A DNA stretch of 64,000 nt, from positions 496,001 to 560,000 of the forward strand of contig NZ_VRSW01000001.1 in the NCBI RefSeq assembly GCF_008017445.1, written 5' to 3'. The stretch comes from Microbacterium mitrae. Its GTDB lineage: Bacteria; Actinomycetota; Actinomycetes; Actinomycetales; Microbacteriaceae. The position numbers were made by a program, and so were the translations under genes. Below the pieces are notes generated by a model. The model did not search any database, was not told where the DNA came from, and saw only the letters and a list, made by a program, of their open reading frames with translations. Shown here in pieces: positions 58,099-64,000 of the stretch. Position 1 is the first letter of the stretch. Each line of letters starts with the position of its first letter.

Positions 58099-59712
58099 TT
58101 AGAGCGAGCCCAACGTCACATCAACTTCGAAGGTCTCGCCATCGCGAATGTAGGTCAGGGTGGTCTCTGAACCTGCCGCGAGCGCGCGCACCTGCGCGGT
58201 GAGGTCGGTTGCGTCGCTCACGCGGGCGCTACCCAGCTTGGTGACAACATCACCCTCTTTGAGGCCAGCTTGTTCTGCCGCGCCATTGTTGACGACCTCG
58301 GCGATGTAGGCGCCTGCCGTTGTGGCGTCGTCCATCGAGGAGGCGTTGGTGACGCTTGCGCCCAACAGGCCGTGCGTTGCCTCACCGTTTTCGATGATCT
58401 CGGTGGCGATGCGCTGGGCGATGTTTGACGGAATGGAGAATCCGAGACCGATGCTGCCGGCGCCCTCCGAGCTCCCACCCGCGGTCGCAATGGCCACGTT
58501 GATGCCGATCAGGTCGCCCTCGCTGTTGACCAGCGCGCCGCCCGAGTTACCCGGGTTAATGGCGGCGTCGGTCTGGATCACCGCGATCGAAATGTATTCG
58601 GAAGGCGTGGAACCCTGCTGACCGGGAACGTCGAACGTGAACGGGCCGCCCTGCGAATCGTCGCTGTCGTCGCTCGAGTCGCCGGACTCGGGCGTTGCGG
58701 GAGCCGCGGAGGATGCGACGCGGATCGAGCGGTTCAGCGAGCTGACGATGCCCTCGGTGACGGAGTTGGCAAGCCCGAGCGGCGCGCCCAGCGCCACCGT
58801 GACGTCGCCGACGTTGAGCTTGCTGGAATCACCCCACGTGATCACCGGCAGGCCGCTCGCGTCTTTCAGCTTGACGACGGCGAGGTCATACATCGGGTCG
58901 GTGCCGACGACCTCGGCGTCGTAGATGGTTCCATCGCTCAGCGTGACACGCACATCGGCGGCGCCCGTTGCGCCGTCCAGCGTCACCACGTGAGTGTTGG
59001 TCAGCACGTAGCCGTCTTCAGAAATGATGACGCCGGAGCCGGAACCGGCCGCCTGGTCGGTGCCAACGTCGATCGTCACGACGCTCGGCAGCGCCTCGGC
59101 GGCAATCGCCGTCGTCTGCGTGACCGATCCGGGGTTGTTGACGGTGATGGTTCCGCCCTGGCCCGTCGCGACCGGACGCGCGCCGTCATCGACAAAATTG
59201 TCAAACGCCCACGCGCCACCGAAGCCAGCGCCGGCCGCGATCAACGCGGTCGCCGTCAGCAGCCCGATGGTGGCGCCCACGCGCTTACGCGGCTGCTTTG
59301 CTGGTTCCGGAGCCACCGGCTCACCAAACGAATTCGACTGCGGCGGAATCGGCGCACCGGGGGGCAGCGAGCCACCGAACGAAGCGCCGGTGAACGGAGC
59401 GGCGGTGGCGGCGGGCGCGCCCGGCGTCGGAACGCCGGCGCCTGCGGTTGCGGCTGCGGTTGCGCCTGCGGCGGCGGAACCAGGGGGCACGGAACCAGGG
59501 GCGGGAGCTGCGGGGGTGCCAGCGGCCGCCGAGGGGGCCGCCCAGCCGCCGTCCAGCGGCGTCGTTGGCTGATTGTCGGCGCGCAACGCGCTTGCCAGCT
59601 CGGGGGGAAGCGGCGTGGTCGGAGCGTCAGCAATTGGCGCTGCCGGCGGCGCGGGCCGAGGGGGAATTGCCGGGTTGGGTGCCGGGGTGTCCTGGTTGTT
59701 CATGTCGCTCAT
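58099..59712 (-). CDS. HtrA/DegP-like membrane-anchored serine protease with PDZ domain
   Basis: A 537-residue protein. A Pro/Ala/Gly-rich cytoplasmic region of about 140 residues is followed by a membrane span (VGATIGLLTATALIAAGAGFGGAWAF), then a trypsin-like domain with the triad His in VLTNTHVV (about 240), Asp in MYDLAVVKL (about 272) and Ser in NPGNSGGAL (about 387). A C-terminal PDZ domain follows (GAYIAEVVNNGAAEQAGLKEGDVVTKLG). An Asp/Ser-rich loop (GDSSDDSDDSQGG) lies within the protease domain. It acts outside the membrane in protein quality control or signalling. Two ATGs nine bases apart are possible starts. Confidence 0.94.
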   Translation of the reverse strand: MSDMNNQDTPAPNPAIPPRPAPPAAPIADAPTTPLPPELASALRADNQPTTPLDGGWAAPSAAAGTPAAPAPGSVPPGSAAAGATAAATAGAGVPTPGAPAATAAPFTGASFGGSLPPGAPIPPQSNSFGEPVAPEPAKQPRKRVGATIGLLTATALIAAGAGFGGAWAFDNFVDDGARPVATGQGGTITVNNPGSVTQTTAIAAEALPSVVTIDVGTDQAAGSGSGVIISEDGYVLTNTHVVTLDGATGAADVRVTLSDGTIYDAEVVGTDPMYDLAVVKLKDASGLPVITWGDSSKLNVGDVTVALGAPLGLANSVTEGIVSSLNRSIRVASSAAPATPESGDSSDDSDDSQGGPFTFDVPGQQGSTPSEYISIAVIQTDAAINPGNSGGALVNSEGDLIGINVAIATAGGSSEGAGSIGLGFSIPSNIAQRIATEIIENGEATHGLLGASVTNASSMDDATTAGAYIAEVVNNGAAEQAGLKEGDVVTKLGSARVSDATDLTAQVRALAAGSETTLTYIRDGETFEVDVTLGSL

Positions 59713-59808
59713 GTTGTTGCTCCTTCTGCAAGCTCCTCCAGATTGCCGGTCGTGGCTGTGTTTTTCCTATGTCAGCGCCTGGATATCGCTATGACTTAGT
59801 CTGACCAC

Positions 59809-61014
59809 ATGACTACTGTCTCCGGAGCCTGGCGTCGCGCGGTCGCTGGGGCGGGCCTGCTAGCACCCGACGGCACCATTGCTCAGACGATCTTCGCAGA
59901 GATGTCGGCGCTCGCCGCGCGCACCGATGCCATCAATCTCGGTCAGGGATTTCCCGATACGGACGGGCCAGAAGAGGTGTTGGAGGCTGCGCGCGCCGCT
60001 ATCTCGGGCGGCGTCAACCAATACCCACCGGGGCGCGGGTTCGCCGACTTGCGATTGGCGATCACCGAGCACCAGCAGCGCTTCTATGGCCTGAAACCTG
60101 ACCCGGAGACCGAGGTATTGGTGACCGCGGGCGCGACCGAAGCACTCGCCAGCGTGTTGCTGGGCCTAGTCGACGGCCCCCAAGACGAGGTCGTGGTGTT
60201 CGAGCCGTACTACGACTCCTACGCCGCCTGCGTGGCGCTGGCGGGCGCAACGCTTCGCACCGTTCCGCTGGTGTGGCCGAGTTTTCAACCCGATCTCGAT
60301 GCTCTCCGCAGCGCCGTCAGCGATCGCACGCGCCTCATCTTGGTCAACAACCCACACAACCCCACAGGCGCGGTCTTTTCTGCCGACGTGCTGACCGAGA
60401 TCGTGCGCCTAGCGCATCAGCACGACGCCGTCATCGTCACTGACGAAGTGTACGAGCACCTGACCTTTGACGTGCCTCATGTTCCGGTCGCCACGCTCCC
60501 GGGGGCGGCGGAGCGCACCCTCACGATCTCTTCGGCCGGAAAGACGTTCAATACGACGGGTTGGAAGGTTGGTTGGGTGACGGGGCCCGCTGCTCTCGTT
60601 GATGCGGTTCTTGCTGTCAAACAGTTTCTGACCTACTCGGGCAGCGCTCCCTTCCAGCCAGCGATTGCCACGGGGCTACGCCTCGGCGATGACTTCTACC
60701 ACGGCATTCGCGCGGCAATGCAGCATCAGCGCGACATCCTCGTTGACGGATTGCGCACGGCCGGATTTGCGGTCTCTGTGCCGCAGGGCTCGTACTTCAC
60801 CGTTGCCGACGCGGCACCGCTCGGGTTCGATGACGCGACGGTGTTCTGTCGAGAACTCCCCCACCTGGCGGGCGTTGTCGCGGTTCCGGTCACCGCCTTC
60901 ACAACCGAGGCGAACCGATCGCAGTATGCGTCGCTCGTGAGATTCGCCGCGTGCAAGAAGCCCGAGCTCCTCGGCGAAGCCGCTAAAAGGCTGGCGGTCT
61001 TGGCGCGCCGCTAG
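59809..61014 (+). CDS. PLP-dependent class I/II aminotransferase
   Basis: A 401-residue fold-type I aminotransferase. Key sites: INLGQGFPDTDGP, VTAGATEAL, VVVFEPYYDSY (cofactor stacking Tyr), LVNNPHNPTGAVF (Asn), VTDEVYEHL (Asp/Tyr) and the Schiff-base Lys in ISSAGKTFNTTGWKVGW (about residue 245). The pattern NLGQGFPD plus SSAGKTFNTTGWKVGW fits the kynurenine aminotransferase / methionine aminotransferase / DapC-like group. The exact substrate cannot be told. It is divergent from the protease gene. Confidence 0.9.
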   Translation: MTTVSGAWRRAVAGAGLLAPDGTIAQTIFAEMSALAARTDAINLGQGFPDTDGPEEVLEAARAAISGGVNQYPPGRGFADLRLAITEHQQRFYGLKPDPETEVLVTAGATEALASVLLGLVDGPQDEVVVFEPYYDSYAACVALAGATLRTVPLVWPSFQPDLDALRSAVSDRTRLILVNNPHNPTGAVFSADVLTEIVRLAHQHDAVIVTDEVYEHLTFDVPHVPVATLPGAAERTLTISSAGKTFNTTGWKVGWVTGPAALVDAVLAVKQFLTYSGSAPFQPAIATGLRLGDDFYHGIRAAMQHQRDILVDGLRTAGFAVSVPQGSYFTVADAAPLGFDDATVFCRELPHLAGVVAVPVTAFTTEANRSQYASLVRFAACKKPELLGEAAKRLAVLARR

Positions 61015-61095
61015 CACGCCAGCAACGCCGCACGGCATGCTGATGTGCGGGCGCGCGCAGGGGGCGCGCGGAGGGGGCGCGCGGAGGGGATCGCA

Positions 61096-62178
61096 GTGTT
61101 TTCTGAAGGTTTCTGGCGTGCGTGGCGGTGGCTTGCGTGGATCATGCCCGTGCTACTCATCGTGGCAAAGGTGTTCACCGGCGGCGGCTGGGAAACGCTC
61201 ATGCTCATCTTTGGATCGCCCCTCGTGGTTCTTGTGGTGGGATTCTTCGGTTTTCTCCCGCGTCTCATCCTCAAGCAGCGGGGCTTCACCTCGGCACCGC
61301 CCGCTGCCATCGGCCTGCTCACCGGGTATTGGGTCAGCCTGGCCTGCTATCTCTTTTCGCTCGGATCTATTGGCGATTCGAGCACAGACCCCTCCATCGT
61401 TCGCCTGCTGCTGCCGTTCATGTCGGCGCGGTATGAGCGGCTATTTAATTGGTGCGCGGCGATCACCATGATGGTTGCCGCCGTCGCGTTGATCATCGTG
61501 GCGTCGACGCTGCGGAAAAAGCGGGAAGGTCGGTCAAACAGTGCGGGCGGTGTGACGCTAGTTCTTGCCGTGCTGGTCACGCCCGCGCTGATTCTGGGGG
61601 TGGCAGGAGCCACGGAATACGCGGCCATGCACGGCGCCCAAGACGCCGCAGGAAATCAACAAATCGACGTTGCCAACCTCACGGAAGCCGAGATACGTCA
61701 GCTGCTGGAGGGCCGTTGGGATGCCCTCCAGGAGCAACTGGTTCCGTTGCGCGAAAGTGTGGCCGAGAGTGGGTGGGGTCCCTACGCAAGCATGGTGGTG
61801 GACTCGCTCGGGTCCCCGCATAGTGCGGAACCCCCGCAGTATGTGATCCAGACGGAGTGGGCCGTAGGTATGGATACTGCCGACGGCCCCGGCGCCCTCA
61901 ATCGCCTCCGCGACGCCCTCGCTGAGAATGGGTGGTCGCTCAAACCTAGCGACGACAGCGATCAATTGCATGCAACCAGGGCCGAAGGCGAGACCTTGGC
62001 CGTGTACGCCTGGCCGTCCGCGGATGACCCGACCCAGCTCACCATCTGGCTTGATGCGAGGAGCGCGGCGTATTGGTCGGAGGGCGTCGAGGTTGAGTGG
62101 CAGTCGTTGAATCAGGATGGTGACGAGTCAGCCGACTACCGTTATGACGAGTGGCCTGAGCTCCAGCCCGAGGATTAG
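61096..62178 (+). CDS. Membrane protein of unknown function with external C-terminal domain
   Basis: A 360-residue protein with five or so hydrophobic segments in its first half (WIMPVLLIVAKVFTGGG; LMLIFGSPLVVLVVGFFGFL; AAIGLLTGYWVSLACYLFSL; CAAITMMVAAVALIIVAST; VTLVLAVLVTPALILGVAGA) and a soluble, acidic C-terminal half (about residues 195-360). The GTG start follows GGAGGGG; a longer reading adds an Arg/Gly-rich stretch from G-rich DNA. No family recognised. It overlaps the amidohydrolase stop by four bases in convergent orientation. Confidence 0.72.
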   Translation: MFSEGFWRAWRWLAWIMPVLLIVAKVFTGGGWETLMLIFGSPLVVLVVGFFGFLPRLILKQRGFTSAPPAAIGLLTGYWVSLACYLFSLGSIGDSSTDPSIVRLLLPFMSARYERLFNWCAAITMMVAAVALIIVASTLRKKREGRSNSAGGVTLVLAVLVTPALILGVAGATEYAAMHGAQDAAGNQQIDVANLTEAEIRQLLEGRWDALQEQLVPLRESVAESGWGPYASMVVDSLGSPHSAEPPQYVIQTEWAVGMDTADGPGALNRLRDALAENGWSLKPSDDSDQLHATRAEGETLAVYAWPSADDPTQLTIWLDARSAAYWSEGVEVEWQSLNQDGDESADYRYDEWPELQPED

Positions 62179-62972
62179 CGCGGAACCACGCGGTAGCGGC
62201 GCGCCTGTAGTGACGGGTTTCGTTCACGAACCGCCGAGATGAGTCGCGGGGTGACGTCGGCTACGGCGACGCGCCGCTCGGCACCAATGGCCGCGATCTC
62301 GACGCCGCTCGGATCGACGATCATGGAGTTTCCGACGCCGAGCGGCGGCGTGTGATCGGCAGCTGCGACGTACACCGTGTTCTCGATCGCGCGCGCGTGA
62401 ATGAGCGTTCGCCAGTGGTGTTCCTTCAGCGGTCCGCGCACCCACTCTGCGGGCACCAGCACAACCTGCGCTCCCGCGTCGACGATGGTGCGGGTGATCT
62501 CCGGAAAGCGCAGGTCATAACAGGTCTGCATGCCGAAGGTGACGCCGTGGACCTCGAACGTTTGCGGCTCGACGATATCGCCCGGGGCTACCCAGTCTGA
62601 TTCCTTCTGCCCAAAGGCGTCATACAGGTGCTGCTTGCGGTACACCGCCAACGGACCCCCGGGCCCCACCGCCACGGCGGTGTTGTGCACCCGACCCTCT
62701 CCCGCTGCTTCCAAGAGCCCAACCACGATCGTGATCCCCAGCCGCGAGGCGAGGGCTCGAACACCGGAAATAAAAGGCCCGTCGAGCGTTTCGGCGTGCG
62801 TCACGAGGGTGGCATCAAACGGATCAGAAAAATAGCTCGTGTATTCCGGAAACAGCACGACCCGCGCGCCGCGGTGTGCGGCCTTCGTGGCCAATTCTTG
62901 CACTGCGGGCAGATTATCGCCTGCGATCGGGGAAAACTGTGCGACGGCAATTCCTACGGCGTCATCCGACAT
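62175..62972 (-). CDS. Carbon-nitrogen hydrolase (nitrilase superfamily amidase)
   Basis: A 265-residue cytoplasmic amidase. The catalytic triad is visible as Glu in VLFPEYTSYF (about residue 42), Lys in VYRKQHLYDAFG (about 112) and Cys in MQTCYDLRFPE (about 150). Length and pattern fit the Nit/omega-amidase-like branch, which acts on small amides such as deaminated glutathione or 2-oxoglutaramate. Substrate is not established. The ATG has GAGAGGATG upstream. Confidence 0.9.
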   Translation of the reverse strand: MSDDAVGIAVAQFSPIAGDNLPAVQELATKAAHRGARVVLFPEYTSYFSDPFDATLVTHAETLDGPFISGVRALASRLGITIVVGLLEAAGEGRVHNTAVAVGPGGPLAVYRKQHLYDAFGQKESDWVAPGDIVEPQTFEVHGVTFGMQTCYDLRFPEITRTIVDAGAQVVLVPAEWVRGPLKEHHWRTLIHARAIENTVYVAAADHTPPLGVGNSMIVDPSGVEIAAIGAERRVAVADVTPRLISAVRERNPSLQARRYRVVPR

Positions 62973-63088
62973 GGCGTGTGCATCCTCTCGGCGGGCGGCT
63001 TTGGGCGTGTGCTCACCCTACCCACAACCCGCATCAGGCGCCCCATGGTCTTTCGCACTCCAAAGCCGTGATAGGCTATTTCATGTGC

Positions 63089-63165
63089 CGCGGGGTGGAG
63101 CAGCTCGGTAGCTCGCTGGGCTCATAACCCAGAGGTCGTAGGTTCAAATCCTGCCCCCGCAACCA
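63089..63165 (+). tRNA. Initiator tRNA-fMet (anticodon CAT)
   Basis: A 77-base cloverleaf: 5' CGCGGGG with 3' CCCCGCA, leaving the C1-A72 mismatch that marks bacterial initiator tRNAs. The anticodon stem ends in three G-C pairs (CTGGG-CTCATAA-CCCAG), the T arm is CGTAGG-TTCAAAT-CCTGC, and ACCA is encoded. Confidence 0.97.
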
Positions 63166-63167
63166 AG

Positions 63168-63211
63168 AAAAGGCTCCTGATCAACTTCAGTTGATCAGGA
63201 GCCTTTTGCTT
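63168..63211 (+). terminator. Terminator of tRNA-fMet
   Basis: Near-perfect long hairpin AAAAGGCTCCTGATCAACT / AGTTGATCAGGAGCCTTTT with a 2-base loop, ending in a T4 tract. It starts three bases after the tRNA. Confidence 0.93.
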
Positions 63212-63250
63212 TCCCCTCCATCCTCCCTCCCCCGCGCCGCCCCTTTTTCG

Positions 63251-63319
63251 GCGAGACACATTCTGGTCGGCGAAACACCATCGCGCCGCATGTGTCTCGA
63301 CGACCAGAATGTGTTTCGC
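63251..63319. repeat. Dispersed palindromic element, copy 2
   Basis: Arms share the core GACACATTCTGGTCGGCGA and TCGACGACCAGAATGTGTTTCGC. The centre (AACACCATC...GCCGCATGTGTC) matches the loop of the element at 42604-42674 in both length and sequence (CCGCATGT). Conservation of the loop as well as the arms shows common descent. Confidence 0.9.
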
Positions 63320-63341
63320 GGCTTTCAGGACTCCTGCCCCA

Positions 63342-63590
63342 CCTGGTTCCGGTGTCGCGCCCGACCCTCACCTGGGTCCGGTGCGCCTCGCTCAACCCGA
63401 CCTGGTTCCGCTGTCACACCTCGGCCGCACGTGATTCCGGTCGCCCCTCGGCCCTCACCTGGTTCCGCTACCCCCGCCCGGCCCCATGTGGTTCCGGTCC
63501 CCCGACCCCCGGGGCTTCGCAGCCCACCTGGTTCCGCCCATCGGGGTGTTCCGCCCTTCGGGGGGTTCCGTCCGCGCCTGGTTCCGCGAC
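63342..63590 (+). repeat. Degenerate array of CCTGGTTCCG with ~29-bp spacing
   Basis: The 10-mer CCTGGTTCCG or a close variant starts at 63342, 63371 (CCTGGGTCCG), 63401, 63431 (GTGATTCCGG), 63458, 63487 (TGTGGTTCCG), 63527 and 63577, with GTGTTCCG and GGGGTTCCG between the last two. The first steps are 29, 30, 30, 27 and 29 bp. The roughly 20 bases between copies are GC-rich and not conserved. Confidence 0.88.
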
Positions 63591-63598
63591 CCCGTTTC

Positions 63599-63678
63599 CC
63601 AAATGTCGGAAGTATCTCGCGACGCGCCGGCCGATCGGCGTCTGCGGGGGCATTTGGAACCATGTCTCCGACATTTGG
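63599..63678. repeat. 12-bp inverted repeat closing the second repeat island
   Basis: CCAAATGTCGGA (63599-63610) and TCCGACATTTGG (63667-63678) are perfect inverted copies. A single reversed motif copy (TTGGAACCATG) lies just inside the right arm. The combination repeats the plan seen near 0.9-1.2 kb. Confidence 0.7.
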
Positions 63679-63772
63679 TCACGGTCGCGCGGCGCATGAC
63701 TCGTTGACACGCGCCCGAAATCCTCGCGATTCAACCGGGCGGCGCCCCGATTCACGCGGGCGACGTCGCGAT

Positions 63773-63964
63773 TCATGCGGGCGGCGTCGCGATGAAACTC
63801 AGTACCGCGGCCAGCGCGAGCGCCGCCAGCATGACGCCAACCGCCGAGAAGAACACGGCTACGCTCGAACGGCCGCGCACGCTCAGCACAACGACGGCAG
63901 CGGCCGCGCCGATCGCGACGATGGTTATCACCAATGGAATGCCTCGCTGCGCGAAATCCAGCAT
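63773..63964 (-). CDS. Small two-span membrane protein, hypothetical
   Basis: A 63-residue hydrophobic peptide: IPLVITIVAIGAAAAVVVLSV, a basic turn RGRSS, then VAVFFSAVGVMLAALALAAVLSF. This hairpin form is common in small actinobacterial membrane proteins. The ATG lacks a clear ribosome site and the true start may lie off the right edge. No family recognised. Confidence 0.5.
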   Translation of the reverse strand: MLDFAQRGIPLVITIVAIGAAAAVVVLSVRGRSSVAVFFSAVGVMLAALALAAVLSFIATPPA

Positions 63965-64000
63965 GCCAAGGTCGCACTGCGCGCCGCACCCCGCGGCGGA

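Larger units (their letters stand above)
63212..63772. other. Non-coding island between tRNA-fMet and the last gene
   Basis: About 560 bases hold one palindromic element, one phased GGTTCC array and one inverted repeat, and no credible gene. Open frames across it only translate the repeat (WFR... or GTRG... motifs) and lack ribosome sites. Confidence 0.75.

Noticed and set aside
63342..63590. ~29-bp spaced repeats as a CRISPR array
   Set aside because: The conserved part is only about 10 bp and degenerate, and the intervals are GC-rich low-complexity rather than unique spacers of fixed length.

Overview
The window is high-GC, densely coded DNA. It looks like the chromosome of an actinobacterium, most probably Microbacteriaceae. 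Supporting signs are the block prfB-ftsE-ftsX-smpB, a tmRNA with an actinobacterial tag (ADAKRTDFALAA), a three-domain LigD with Ku, a CsoR-type copper promoter, DUF3039, an LAxTG-type wall anchor and several apparently leaderless genes. No prophage, transposase, CRISPR array or rRNA operon was seen. tRNAs for Lys (two), Leu and initiator Met are present.

Layout. 1-4.5 kb: the end of an amino-acid ABC importer (binding lipoprotein), an intergenic repeat island, and a D-amino-acid operon (DSD-like PLP enzyme, N-acyl-D-amino-acid deacylase, RidA). 4.7-8.6 kb: an ABC exporter-like pair, two tRNA-Lys, a HisN-type phosphatase and a lipoprotein. 9-13.4 kb: a copper-resistance unit (CopB-type ATPase with a 26-His tail, DUF305 lipoprotein), a DyP peroxidase and tmRNA. 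13.6-18.9 kb: one very large wall-anchored GH101 endo-alpha-N-acetylgalactosaminidase whose signal peptide is out of frame with the enzyme at an A6 tract. 19-28 kb: SIMPL protein, M20 peptidase, two MFS transporters, and the division/translation block. 28-31 kb: a decayed sugar-uptake locus (LacI regulator, one permease, a scrap of a second permease, half of a GH35 beta-galactosidase). 31-38.3 kb: a Tad/Flp-type pilus locus interrupted by a three-gene insert of unknown function. 38.4-42.6 kb: tRNA-Leu, a DedA protein, Ku and LigD (NHEJ). 42.7-47.7 kb: CDF metal exporter, rdgB-rph-murI, pncB, DUF3039. 47.7-51 kb: an ABC transporter whose ATPase carries a histone-H1-like tail of about 330 residues. 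51.2-58.1 kb: a cell-surface polymer cluster (nucleotidyltransferase, GT2, three CDP-glycerol glycerophosphotransferase-like enzymes). 58-64 kb: HtrA protease, aminotransferase, amidohydrolase, tRNA-fMet and a second intergenic repeat island.

The least expected signal is not a gene. The short motif TGGTTCCG (reverse CGGAACCA) is scattered through the whole window in all reading frames and both orientations. By eye there are about 140 copies of the core GGTTCC/GGAACC, against about 45 expected from base composition. It is condensed into phased arrays in the two non-coding islands near 0.9-1.2 kb and 63.3-63.7 kb. Inside genes it is carried by Gly-Thr, Gly-Ser or Val-Pro codon pairs, which suggests a genome-wide DNA-level signal. 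A second dispersed element is a 24-bp-arm palindrome present twice (42.6 and 63.25 kb). All family assignments come from motifs and order read by eye; no database search was run.
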